A stretch of 64,000 bases of DNA from Brevundimonas sp. GTDB taxonomy: Bacteria; Pseudomonadota; Alphaproteobacteria; Caulobacterales; Caulobacteraceae. A model generated the notes under the pieces. It saw only the letters and a program-made list of their open reading frames with translations, made no database searches and had not been told where the DNA came from. This document shows, one piece after another, positions 17,031 to 25,669 of this stretch. The DNA lies in contig NZ_JAIXTC010000007.1 of NCBI RefSeq assembly GCF_027484365.1, positions 62,001-126,000 of the forward strand, in the 5' to 3' direction. Every line of letters begins with the position of its first letter. Within the stretch, counting starts at the first letter, position 1. The position numbers were made by a program, and so were the translations under genes.

Positions 17031-17106
17031 GATGGGCAGGCCGTTGCCCGACAGCCCGGAGCTGAACAGGGTCGGCGGACATGCGGGGCTCTGAGCCGGA
17101 TCTGAC
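17031..17106 (+). pseudogene. decayed duplicate of the 3' end of the upstream SDR gene
   Basis: The bases from ATGGGCAGGCCGTTGCCCGA onward align with 16556-16630 at about 80% identity by eye. Translated in frame, the fragment reads MGRPLPDSPELN then RVGGHAG and stops; the intact SDR ends MGKLLPDSLALN then MVAGHAR. No upstream part of the gene remains except perhaps a CGCCGGGG stretch. The lipoprotein gene lies between the two copies. Confidence 0.7.
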
Positions 17107-17153
17107 CGCTTCTGCTTGAGGCCGGACCCAAATCAGGCGCTAGCTTCGGCGTC

Positions 17154-17804
17154 ATGACCTCATCAAGGGCGATCTTCGGACTGGTCGGCGCCGGCGGGCA
17201 CGGTCGCGAGACCATGCCGTTCGTCCGGACCCAGATCGCCGCCCGGCCCGATCTGGGGGTCGACCCGGACCGGATCGTCTTCGTGGATCGCGAGGCCGGG
17301 CCGGACGTCGGCGGCCATCGTGTGATCAGCGAGGCGGAGTTCGTCGCCCAGGCCGGCGAGCGGCTGTTTGCGGTCGCCATCGGCAGGCCGGAGACCCGTC
17401 TGGCCGTCGCCGGGCGGCTGGAGGCGGCCGGCTGCCGCGCCCTGACCGTGACGGCCGCGACGGCCACGATCCTGGACAGCGCCCGCGTCGCCCCCGGCGC
17501 CCTGATCGCCCCCTACGCCCTGATCAACGCCGACGTTTCGGTCGGCCGGCACCTGATCGCGAACGTCCAGTCCAGCCTCGCCCATGACGCCGTGATCGGC
17601 GACTTCGTCACCCTGGGTCCGCGCGCCTGCGTCAACGGCGGGGTGACGATAGGCGACGAGGTCGAGATCGGTGCCGGCGCCCTGATCCGGCAGGGCCTGA
17701 CGATCGGTGCAGGCGCGGTGATCGGCATGGGGGCGGTGGTCGTGAAGGATGTGGCGGCCGGTGCCGTCGTGGTCGGCAATCCGGCGCGGGAGATCACGCG
17801 ATGA
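17154..17804 (+). CDS. neuD: NeuD-type sugar O-acyltransferase
   Basis: A 216-residue protein with an N-terminal Rossmann-like PglD domain ([17 protein letters not shown]) and a C-terminal left-handed beta-helix of hexapeptide repeats ([19 protein letters not shown], then [21 protein letters not shown]). NeuD/PglD proteins acetylate sialic-acid-like sugars or their precursors with acetyl-CoA. The stop overlaps the neuB start (ATGA), so the pair is translationally coupled. In Caulobacterales nonulosonic acids decorate flagellins and surface glycans; that role is inferred. Confidence 0.87.
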   Translation: MTSSRAIFGLVGAGGHGRETMPFVRTQIAARPDLGVDPDRIVFVDREAGPDVGGHRVISEAEFVAQAGERLFAVAIGRPETRLAVAGRLEAAGCRALTVTAATATILDSARVAPGALIAPYALINADVSVGRHLIANVQSSLAHDAVIGDFVTLGPRACVNGGVTIGDEVEIGAGALIRQGLTIGAGAVIGMGAVVVKDVAAGAVVVGNPAREITR

Positions 17805-18817
17805 GCGTCTTCTTCATTGCCGAGGCCGGGGTGAACCACAACGGCGCGCTTGATCTGGCCCTGAAGCTGGTCGACGTCGCCAGGGCCGCGGGTGCCGACG
17901 CGGTGAAGTTCCAGACCTTCCGGTCGGGCGCCATCTCGGCGCCCGAGGCGCCGATGGCGGAGTATCAGAAGGTGCGCGACGGCGCGGTCAGCCAGTCGGA
18001 GATGCTGAGGCGGCTGGAACTGCCCGACGCCGACTTTGCCCGGATCGCCGATCACTGCCGTGCGACCGGCATCGAGTTCATGTCCTCGCCCTTCGACATC
18101 GACAGCGCCGCCATGCTGGCCGGGCTCGGCATGAAGCGATTCAAACTGGCGTCGGGCGAGATCACCAATGCCCCCTTCGTCCAAGGCGTCGCCCGTCTGG
18201 CGCATGAGGCCGGGGGCGAGGTCATCCTGTCCACCGGAATGAGCACCCTGGACGAGGTGGCCGAGGCGGCCGGCTGGATCGAGGCGGAGGGAAACCCGTC
18301 CCTGACCATCCTGCACTGCGTGTCCAACTATCCGGCCCCGGCGAAGGACGCGAACCTCAGGGCCATGGATACGCTGGCGCAGGCCTTCGGGCGGCCCGTC
18401 GGCTGGTCGGACCATACGCTCGGCGACGCCGTCTCCCTGGCCGCCGTGGCGCGCGGCGCGACGGTGGTCGAGAAACATTTCACCCTCGACAACGACCTCG
18501 CCGGTCCCGACCACGCCATGTCGATGGACCCGGACGGCCTCGCCCGGCTGATCGCAGGCATCCGGACAGTGGAGGCCTCCCTGGGCGACGGGATCAAACG
18601 GCCGGTCGAGGCCGAGCACGAGATCATGACCGTCGCCCGCCGCAGTCTTTTCGCGGCGCGGGACATCGCGGCGGGGGCGGCGGTGACGGCGGATGACCTG
18701 ATCGCCCTGCGCCCCGGCGACGGGATCTCGGCGGCGCGGCACGCGACGGTGGTGGGCCGGACGGCCGCGCGGGCGGTGCGGGCCGGGACGAAGCTGACCG
18801 ACGCCGACCTCGCCTGA
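17801..18817 (+). CDS. neuB: N-acetylneuraminate / legionaminate synthase family protein
   Basis: Condenses phosphoenolpyruvate with a six-carbon amino sugar to make a nine-carbon nonulosonic acid. The 338-residue protein shows [56 protein letters not shown] and GWSDHT, all NeuB-barrel motifs, and a C-terminal SAF (antifreeze-like) domain from about residue 280 ([17 protein letters not shown]). Whether it makes sialic, legionaminic or pseudaminic acid cannot be told by eye; APMAEYQ near residue 48 is of the kind seen in legionaminate synthases. Confidence 0.9.
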   Translation: MSVFFIAEAGVNHNGALDLALKLVDVARAAGADAVKFQTFRSGAISAPEAPMAEYQKVRDGAVSQSEMLRRLELPDADFARIADHCRATGIEFMSSPFDIDSAAMLAGLGMKRFKLASGEITNAPFVQGVARLAHEAGGEVILSTGMSTLDEVAEAAGWIEAEGNPSLTILHCVSNYPAPAKDANLRAMDTLAQAFGRPVGWSDHTLGDAVSLAAVARGATVVEKHFTLDNDLAGPDHAMSMDPDGLARLIAGIRTVEASLGDGIKRPVEAEHEIMTVARRSLFAARDIAAGAAVTADDLIALRPGDGISAARHATVVGRTAARAVRAGTKLTDADLA

Positions 18818-18820
18818 CCC

Positions 18821-19519
18821 TCAGTGGCCGCCGCTCGGGTACGGCGTCGTCACCGAGCCCGCGAACATGCCGGGCAGGGCCTCGCCCAGGCCCATGAGGA
18901 TGAATTGAATCGCCAGGGCGCACAGGATCAGGCCCAGGACCCGCACAATGATGGCCAGGCCGACCTCGCCGAGGATGCGGCTGATCGGACCGGTCAGGGC
19001 GAAGCTGACGAAGGACACCAGGGCCGCCGCAGCGATGGCGATGAGGGAAGCGACCGTGCCCGCCGCGCCGATCTTTTCGGCCTCTCCGGCCTGGATGATG
19101 ATGGCCGAGATCGCGCCAGGGCCGATCATCAGGGGTATGGCGAAGGGAACGACCAGCCGCTGGAACCGCCGGCGCGCATAGCCGCGCACATCCTTCAGAT
19201 CGAGGGCCGCGTCCTTGTCGGCGAAGGTGGCGAGGAAGTCCTCGCGCGCCATGTCCAGACCCAGGAGCAGGAGCAGCACCCCGCCGGCGATGCGGAAGGC
19301 CGCCAGCGAGATGCCGAAGAACTGCAGCAGCCCCAGGCCCGTGAAGAAGAAGAAGGCGAGGAAGACCGCCGCGAACAGACAGATCAGGGCCGAGACCGAA
19401 ACCCGCTGCCTCAGGGTCGCGCCTGCCGTGGCCGCCGCGAAGATCGGGATATTGCCGATGGGGTCGAGCAGGGCGAACAGGGTCACGAACAGGTTGACCC
19501 CCAGATCGAGCGCGTCCAT
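18821..19519 (-). CDS. MarC family integral membrane protein
   Basis: A 232-residue inner membrane protein with six predicted helices. LFVTLFALLDPIGNIPIF near residue 11 and the mid-protein FAIPLMIGPGAISAIII are the two halves of the MarC/UPF0056 repeat. The family was named for proximity to the mar locus in E. coli but has no settled transport function. It converges on neuB with only 3 bases between stops and is divergent from pyrF. Confidence 0.92.
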   Translation of the reverse strand: MDALDLGVNLFVTLFALLDPIGNIPIFAAATAGATLRQRVSVSALICLFAAVFLAFFFFTGLGLLQFFGISLAAFRIAGGVLLLLLGLDMAREDFLATFADKDAALDLKDVRGYARRRFQRLVVPFAIPLMIGPGAISAIIIQAGEAEKIGAAGTVASLIAIAAAALVSFVSFALTGPISRILGEVGLAIIVRVLGLILCALAIQFILMGLGEALPGMFAGSVTTPYPSGGH

Positions 19520-19605
19520 TGCCTGTCCCCTAATTCACATCGCCAAACGCCGGTTCGCCGACGCACCCTGTGCGCCGGGTCTAGCCGGTCACGCGGAGCC
19601 CGTCG

Positions 19606-20325
19606 ATGACCTCGCCTCTCCTGTCCGACCCGCGCCTGATCGTCGGGCTCGATCTGCCGTCAATCGAGGCGGCCCGCATGCTCGTCGAGCGGATCGGAAA
19701 CGGGGTCGAGAGCTACAAGGTCGGGCTGACGCTGCTGGCCCGTCCCGGCGGCGTCGCCTTCGCCCACGAACTGCGCGCCATGGGCAAGATGGTCTTTCAG
19801 GACTGGAAGCTTCACGACATCGGCGCCCAGGTCGAGGGCGCGGCCCGCTCGGTGGCCGAGGGCGGCTGCGATCTGCTGACCGTCCACGCTGAGCCCCAGG
19901 TCATGCGGGCGGCGGTGAAGGGTCGGAGCGGCCATGCGACGAAGATCCTGGCCGTCACCGTCATGACCAGCCTGTCAGACGAGGACCTGAGGGAGATCGG
20001 CTATTCGGCCAGGGCCGCCGACCTCGTCGAGGCGCGCGTGCGTCAGGCGCTGGACTGCGGCGTCGACGGGGTGGTGTCGAGCCCGCTGGAGGCCGCCCGG
20101 GTCCGGGAGATCGCCGTCGAGGCGGGGCGTCCGGACTTCCTGATCGTCACGCCCGGCGTGCGTCCGGCCGGCGGCGACCTGGGCGATCAGCAGAGGGTCG
20201 CGACGCCCGCCGCTGCCCTGCAGGCCGGAGCGACCCATCTGGTGGTGGCCCGGCCGGTCATCGCGGCGGACAACCCGGTGATGGCGGCGGCCCTGATCGC
20301 CGCCGAGATGGACGGCGTCCGCTAG
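19606..20325 (+). CDS. pyrF: orotidine 5'-phosphate decarboxylase
   Basis: Catalyses the last step of UMP synthesis. The 239-residue TIM barrel has LIVGLDLPS near the start, the catalytic Asp-Lys-Asp array in FQDWKLHDIG near residue 66, TVHAEPQ, VTVMTSLSD, VSSPLEA, and the phosphate-binding end LIVTPGVRP and LVVARPVIAA. The usual family form of the catalytic motif is DLKFHDI; here it is DWKLHDI, but the charged residues are kept. No other pyr gene is adjacent. Confidence 0.95.
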   Translation: MTSPLLSDPRLIVGLDLPSIEAARMLVERIGNGVESYKVGLTLLARPGGVAFAHELRAMGKMVFQDWKLHDIGAQVEGAARSVAEGGCDLLTVHAEPQVMRAAVKGRSGHATKILAVTVMTSLSDEDLREIGYSARAADLVEARVRQALDCGVDGVVSSPLEAARVREIAVEAGRPDFLIVTPGVRPAGGDLGDQQRVATPAAALQAGATHLVVARPVIAADNPVMAAALIAAEMDGVR

Positions 20326-20328
20326 ACC

Positions 20329-21351
20329 CTAGCCGCGCTCGCCCGGCTCCTGGCGATAGGGATAGCCCTCGCCGGTGTCGCCCGGAGGCAGATCGCCGTA
20401 GTAGTCCAGCGGTGCCTGGATATAGACCGGAGCCGGCTGATAGACCTGCGGCTCGGTATAGGTCGGTTCCGCATAGGCCGGCTGGCTGTACTGGATCTGC
20501 GGCGGGGCATAGACTTGGCCGTAGCCGCCCTGCTCGTAGGTGACAGGCTCCAGTGGCGCGGCGTGATAGGGGATGGGCGTATAGCGCGGGCCGTCGTCGC
20601 GACGTTCGGAGTAGCGGTCGCCGCCCTGATGGCTGTTCGAATAGCCGCCGGTGCTGCTTTCGCTGTAGCTCTCGTAGCTGCTGTAGGTCGAACCGCTCCG
20701 GCCACCCGAATAGCTCTGCTGATAGCCGTAACCACCCCCCTGGATGTCGGCATGGCCGTCATGCCCGTGCCCGCCCTGGCAGTTGCAGGAGGGGCGAGGC
20801 GGGGGAGGGGGCGCGGACGGTCGTCTGCCGCCGCAGTTGTCGTAGCAGGGCGCCGGGCGCAGGCCGCAGCACCGATCCGTGGTCACATAGCGGCGACCGA
20901 AGCCCTGGGCGACATAGCCGAACGGCCGGCTGGGGCCATAGCCGGGGCCGCGCACGACGACCGCATAGCCGGCGACGTAGCCATAGCCGCCACCCATGTC
21001 GACGCCGCCGCTGCCGTGGATGACCGAGCCGCCGTATCCGCCGCCACCCCGGATCGCGCCGACGTCATAGCCGCGGGCATTGATGTAGGCGCCGGCCCCC
21101 GCGCCGGCATAGGCGCCGGCGTTCGCATTGGTGTTTGCGTTGACGTTCACATTGATGTTGCCGCCGTAGTGGCCGCCGCCGGGATGACCGCCACCGCCCC
21201 CGGGATGGCCGCCACCGCCGCCGCAGCCTCCGCCGCAGCCTCCGCCTCCGTGGCCGCCGCCGTGCTGGCCCCCGCCGCCGTTTTCGCTCGCCAGGGCGGG
21301 CGACACGCCCAGCAGGACGAGGGCGGTCAGGATCGAGATGAGGGATTTCAC
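20329..21351 (-). CDS. secreted Gly/Tyr/Pro-rich low-complexity protein
   Basis: A 340-residue exported protein starting at GTG, with a signal peptide cleaved near SPALASE. It is built of blocks: Gly/His/Cys-rich (residues 25-63), an Asn/Val/Ala alternation (NINVNVNANTNANA) leading to AYAGAGAGAYINARG, a Gly/Tyr core, a Cys cluster (TTDRCCGLRPAPCYDNCGG, then CNCQGG), a Ser/Tyr/Gly block and a Pro/Tyr/Gln tail. The alternating Asn/Val and Asn/Ala pattern is beta-prone. Possibly a surface or stalk/holdfast-type structural protein; this is a guess. Next to another Gly/Tyr-rich secreted gene. Confidence 0.75.
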   Translation of the reverse strand: MKSLISILTALVLLGVSPALASENGGGGQHGGGHGGGGCGGGCGGGGGHPGGGGGHPGGGHYGGNINVNVNANTNANAGAYAGAGAGAYINARGYDVGAIRGGGGYGGSVIHGSGGVDMGGGYGYVAGYAVVVRGPGYGPSRPFGYVAQGFGRRYVTTDRCCGLRPAPCYDNCGGRRPSAPPPPPRPSCNCQGGHGHDGHADIQGGGYGYQQSYSGGRSGSTYSSYESYSESSTGGYSNSHQGGDRYSERRDDGPRYTPIPYHAAPLEPVTYEQGGYGQVYAPPQIQYSQPAYAEPTYTEPQVYQPAPVYIQAPLDYYGDLPPGDTGEGYPYRQEPGERG

Positions 21352-21479
21352 AGGGCGGACTCCGGGACGTTCAAGTCCACCGTAGGCCGTCTCGCGTGGA
21401 AGGGTTCCGGATGCTCCAGAGGCGGGAGCAATCCGTTCAAGACGTGGTTAAATCTCGCTTTTCTGGCGTGAAGGTGGGT

Positions 21480-21908
21480 TCAACGGTCGTAGAGATAGGG
21501 CCCGGTGCCGCAGGAACAGTCTCGATCCGGATAGCGTCCATGGTCGGCGCCGCGCGGGGCGCGGTCGTCGTTATAGCCATAGACGTCATGGTAGCCGCGT
21601 CCGGGCGGACTGGACCAGCGGGTCCATTGGCCCGAGCGGTTGCTGTAGCCGTAGCGGCCGCCGCGATCATGGGTGTAGCCGTATCCGCCGCCATACTGGA
21701 CGGGCGGTCGATAGGCGCGCGGGTCGCCGTAGCCGGAGCCGCCTTCGTAGCCCTGGCCGTAGCCGCCATATCCATGGGCGACCGGCCCTCCGTAGGGCTG
21801 TCCGTAGGGCGCGGGCCGGGCGGCATGGACCGGCTGGCCCCAGGTCTGGGCGGCGGCCGCGCCAGGAAGCGCGCTGGCGGCGAGAACGATCAGGGCGAGA
21901 CGATGCAT
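21480..21908 (-). CDS. secreted Gly/Tyr/Pro-rich small protein
   Basis: A 142-residue exported protein. The start MHRLALIVLAASALPG is preferred because it gives a clean signal peptide ending AAAAQ and has a strong Shine-Dalgarno (GGAGGG) upstream. The mature part is rich in Gly, Tyr, Pro and Arg (YGQPYGG, YGGYGQGYEGG, GYGYTHDRGGRYGYS) and ends with a Cys pair (DCSCGTG). The composition resembles the neighbouring 340-residue protein, so the two may work together. No known domain is recognised. Confidence 0.7.
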   Translation of the reverse strand: MHRLALIVLAASALPGAAAAQTWGQPVHAARPAPYGQPYGGPVAHGYGGYGQGYEGGSGYGDPRAYRPPVQYGGGYGYTHDRGGRYGYSNRSGQWTRWSSPPGRGYHDVYGYNDDRAPRGADHGRYPDRDCSCGTGPYLYDR

Positions 21909-21964
21909 GAAACCCTCCGGCTGTACGAAAAGGTTAACACTGTTCGCCGGGATTCGTTCGCGTC

Positions 21965-22192
21965 TCAGAAATCGACGGCGAGGCCCTTCTTCTCCCAATC
22001 GCCGTATCGGGTCGGTTCGGGTCCGGTCGGGCCGCCGTGCTCGGTCGCAAGCTCGAGCGCCTCGGCGGCCGCACGGCGCTCGGCCGCCTCGGCCAAAGCG
22101 CGTTTCGCCGCCTCGCTCAGGACCCGTTCGGGCGCGGCTTCGACGGGGGCTTCGGGCGGCGTTTCAGGCGTGTCGGGCATGCGGACAGACAT
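21965..22192 (-). CDS. DUF1674 protein, succinate dehydrogenase assembly factor 4 family
   Basis: A 75-residue protein whose C-terminal third matches the SdhAF4/DUF1674 signature: GGPTGPEPTRYGDWEKKG followed by LAVDF at the very end. In mitochondria SDHAF4 protects flavinylated SdhA during complex II assembly; the bacterial homologue is presumed to act likewise in the cytosol. The N-terminal part is Pro/Ala/Glu-rich and helical. An alternative start at MPDTPETPP four codons in is possible. Divergent from argG. Confidence 0.88.
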   Translation of the reverse strand: MSVRMPDTPETPPEAPVEAAPERVLSEAAKRALAEAAERRAAAEALELATEHGGPTGPEPTRYGDWEKKGLAVDF

Positions 22193-22315
22193 AATCCCGC
22201 CCGGCGCGTCGCGATAGGCCGCTCAACGCCACAGTCTCGCCCTTGCATCGCGGGGCGTCAGGCCCTTTAAGCGCCGCCAATCCCCGACAAACGCCGTCTC
22301 GCGAAGGACCTCCCC

Positions 22316-23551
<1,236 letters not shown>

Positions 23552-23660
23552 GCCGGGCGCGCGCCTGACCAAAGGCGCCTCGAAGACGGATTCCGCGAAC
23601 GCGATCTTGCGCGATGAAGGGTTCGGCGACATCGTCCGCCGGCCTTTCAGGGAGGGTGTC

Positions 23661-23963
23661 ATGCGCAGGTTCGTGTTGCCGGCGGTCGCGGCCGCAATTC
23701 TTTCCGCCGCCTCGCCTACGCTGGCGCAGAACGGCCTCCCGGCCGTCATCCCGCCGGCGATGGAGTGGGTCGACATTCCCGCCCTCGCCCCGGCCGTTAC
23801 GGACCGGGATACCCGCGCGCGCATGAACCAGGACATCGTCCAGGCGATCATCGACGCCGACGGCGACCAGGCCCGGGCCCGGGCCGCCATCACGGCCATC
23901 GTCGCCCGCTACCAGGAGAACGCCCAGGCCCAGGGCGCTCGCACGCGGCCCGGTCCGAAGTAG
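23661..23963 (+). CDS. small secreted protein, argG-adjacent family member 1 (short)
   Basis: A 100-residue exported protein. The start MRRFVLPAVAAAILSAA has a good Shine-Dalgarno (GGAGGG) and gives a signal peptide ending PTLAQ. The mature part has PAVTDRDTRARMNQDIV and AAITAIVARYQENAQAQ, which matches the A-I-x-x-x-Y-Q core of the next three genes but lacks their C-terminal half. It may be a truncated member of the family. No named domain is recognised; likely periplasmic, alpha-helical. Confidence 0.7.
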   Translation: MRRFVLPAVAAAILSAASPTLAQNGLPAVIPPAMEWVDIPALAPAVTDRDTRARMNQDIVQAIIDADGDQARARAAITAIVARYQENAQAQGARTRPGPK

Positions 23964-24029
23964 GCGTTTCAGGCTTGAGCCCCGCCCACTCTTGCGGGAA
24001 GGGCTCGGACTGTATCCAGGAGTGTCGTC

Positions 24030-24452
24030 ATGATCCGTGTTCTCGCCCTCGCCTGCGCCCTGGCGTCGTCCGGCCCCGTCATGGCCCAGGACGCAGTCCC
24101 TGCGCCGGCCGCCCCGGCGGCGGCGACTGCCGCTCCGACGGCGGACGAGATCGCCGCCGCAGGCGACGCCTACTATGCCAGCCTTGACACCCTGCGGGCC
24201 GAGCTTCTCGCAGCCAGGGCCGCCGCCGGCGCCGATACCGCCAGGGCCGTCGCCGACGTCGACGCCATCGTGGCGACCTATCAGGCCAGGGCCGACGCCT
24301 TCGCCAAGCGTTTGCGGGCCTTTCTGGCGGCCAATCCCGGCATGGTCCCGCCGGAGGACGTGGAGACGGCCCTGACCCAGATCACACGCGCCCCCGCCAT
24401 GGTGCGCCAGAGCGTCATGCAAGCTCCGCCGGAGGCGGCGCCCGCCAGCTGA
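24030..24452 (+). CDS. small secreted helical protein, argG-adjacent family member 2
   Basis: A 140-residue exported protein with a signal peptide (LALACALASSGPVMAQ) and an Ala/Pro linker. The mature part is predicted helical and Ala-rich, with VDAIVATYQARADAFAKRL near residue 75 and a C-terminal part QITRAPAMVRQSVMQA that matches member 3. It is separated from member 1 by 66 bases. The function is unknown; the repeated pattern suggests a helical hairpin in the periplasm. Confidence 0.75.
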   Translation: MIRVLALACALASSGPVMAQDAVPAPAAPAAATAAPTADEIAAAGDAYYASLDTLRAELLAARAAAGADTARAVADVDAIVATYQARADAFAKRLRAFLAANPGMVPPEDVETALTQITRAPAMVRQSVMQAPPEAAPAS

Positions 24453-24543
24453 CGTCAGCCCGCGTCGTCTTCATCTATTTTCGACTTGTGAACGGGCGAC
24501 GATTTCGCGAGACCGGGCAGTGTTCAAACGTGAGAGGCCCTGC

Positions 24544-24993
24544 ATGACCCGTGTTTCCGCCGCCTTGCTCCTTCTGATTGCGGCCCTGTCGGTTGCGGCT
24601 CCGGGCCACGCCCAGGTCGCGCCCCCCGCTGAAACGCCCGCGGCGACGCCCGCGTCCGGCCAGGCGGAGTTCGAGGCCGCCGCCGAGGCCTTTGGAGCGA
24701 GGATCGAGGCCATGCAGCAGGAAATGCAGACGGCCGTCGCCGATCCGGGCGGCAACGCCGCCACGCGGGCCGCGGCGCTGGACGCCATCGAGGCGCGCTA
24801 CCAGCCCGAGGCCGACGCCTTCGCCTCGGCGTTGGAGACCTTCCTGAACCAGCAGATGGCCGCGGCGCCCGAGACTGAACGGCCGGGCATGCAAGCCGGT
24901 CTGGCCGAGGCCCTGCCGCAGATTCGTTCGGTTCCGCGTCTGGTCCGGACCCAGGTCGAACAGGCGGCGCAAGCCGCGCCCACCGCCCCCTGA
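24544..24993 (+). CDS. small secreted helical protein, argG-adjacent family member 3
   Basis: A 149-residue exported protein starting MTRVSAALLLLIAALS with a signal peptide ending GHAQ. Its core AAAEAFGARIEAMQQEM and LDAIEARYQPEADAFASAL is the clearest form of the family motif. The C-terminal part QIRSVPRLVRTQVEQA parallels member 2. It contains no mature-region Cys and is probably all-helical. Same strand and spacing style as its neighbours. The function is unknown. Confidence 0.75.
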   Translation: MTRVSAALLLLIAALSVAAPGHAQVAPPAETPAATPASGQAEFEAAAEAFGARIEAMQQEMQTAVADPGGNAATRAAALDAIEARYQPEADAFASALETFLNQQMAAAPETERPGMQAGLAEALPQIRSVPRLVRTQVEQAAQAAPTAP

Positions 24994-25071
24994 GACCGCC
25001 TTACCGCGATTTCACTTGAGCTGACCGACCGTCGGATCGACCTTGCGTGCGAACTCAAGGAACGCCCCGCC

Positions 25072-25611
25072 ATGATCCGCGCCCTCTCGCTCTCCGCCGC
25101 CCTCGCTCTCCTGCCGCTGTCCGCCGCGCTCGCTGAAGAGCCCCAGACCGCGTCTGAAGCCGCCATCGAAGCCGCCGCCGAAGCCTTCGAGGCGCGGATG
25201 GAGGCGTTCGGCGAACGGGCCGAGGCGATCTCTGAAGACGAAAACCTGACCGAGACCCAGCGCGAGATGCAGATCGCGGCCATCTGGACCGAGTATCAGC
25301 CGGAGATCGCGGCCTTCACCACCGAGGTCAGCCGCCATGCCGGTCAGATCGCCCGGGAAGCCCTGGCCAATATCGACGTCGAGGCCCTGGTCGCCGATGC
25401 GATGAACGACCCTGAGGTGCAGGAGGCCCTGCGGACCGCCCCGGTGCTCGCCCAGGGCATGGTCACGAACGGCGCCTGGGCGGCGAACGATCCGGAACAG
25501 ATGGTCACCTACGGCCTGATCGCCCAGTACGCTCTGGATCAGGCCACCGAGGTCGTCGTCTCCGAAGACGCCGAGACCGTAGAGGCCGAAGACGAGTCCG
25601 CCGAAGACTAG
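25072..25611 (+). CDS. small secreted helical protein, argG-adjacent family member 4
   Basis: A 179-residue exported protein with signal peptide ending AALAEE. AAAEAFEARMEAFGERAEA and AAIWTEYQPEIAAFTTEV align with member 3. It is the longest and most acidic member, ending in an Asp/Glu-rich tail (EDAETVEAEDESAED). The transcript ends near a long hairpin at 25620-25659 shared with the convergent M16 gene. No named domain is recognised. Confidence 0.75.
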   Translation: MIRALSLSAALALLPLSAALAEEPQTASEAAIEAAAEAFEARMEAFGERAEAISEDENLTETQREMQIAAIWTEYQPEIAAFTTEVSRHAGQIAREALANIDVEALVADAMNDPEVQEALRTAPVLAQGMVTNGAWAANDPEQMVTYGLIAQYALDQATEVVVSEDAETVEAEDESAED

Positions 25612-25619
25612 ATCCTGCC

Positions 25620-25659
25620 GTCGCCTCTCCGTTCGCCAGACGGCGAACAGGGAGGCGAC
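25620..25659. terminator. long hairpin between convergent genes
   Basis: Arms GTCGCCTC-TC-CGTTCGCC and GGCGAAC-AGG-GAGGCGAC form about 18 pairs with one mismatch and a 4-base loop (AGAC). It sits in the 58-base gap between two convergent stops. There is no T-run on either side, so it may be a bidirectional or RNA-stabilising stem rather than a classical terminator. Confidence 0.5.
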
Positions 25660-25669
25660 TTGACCGGCC

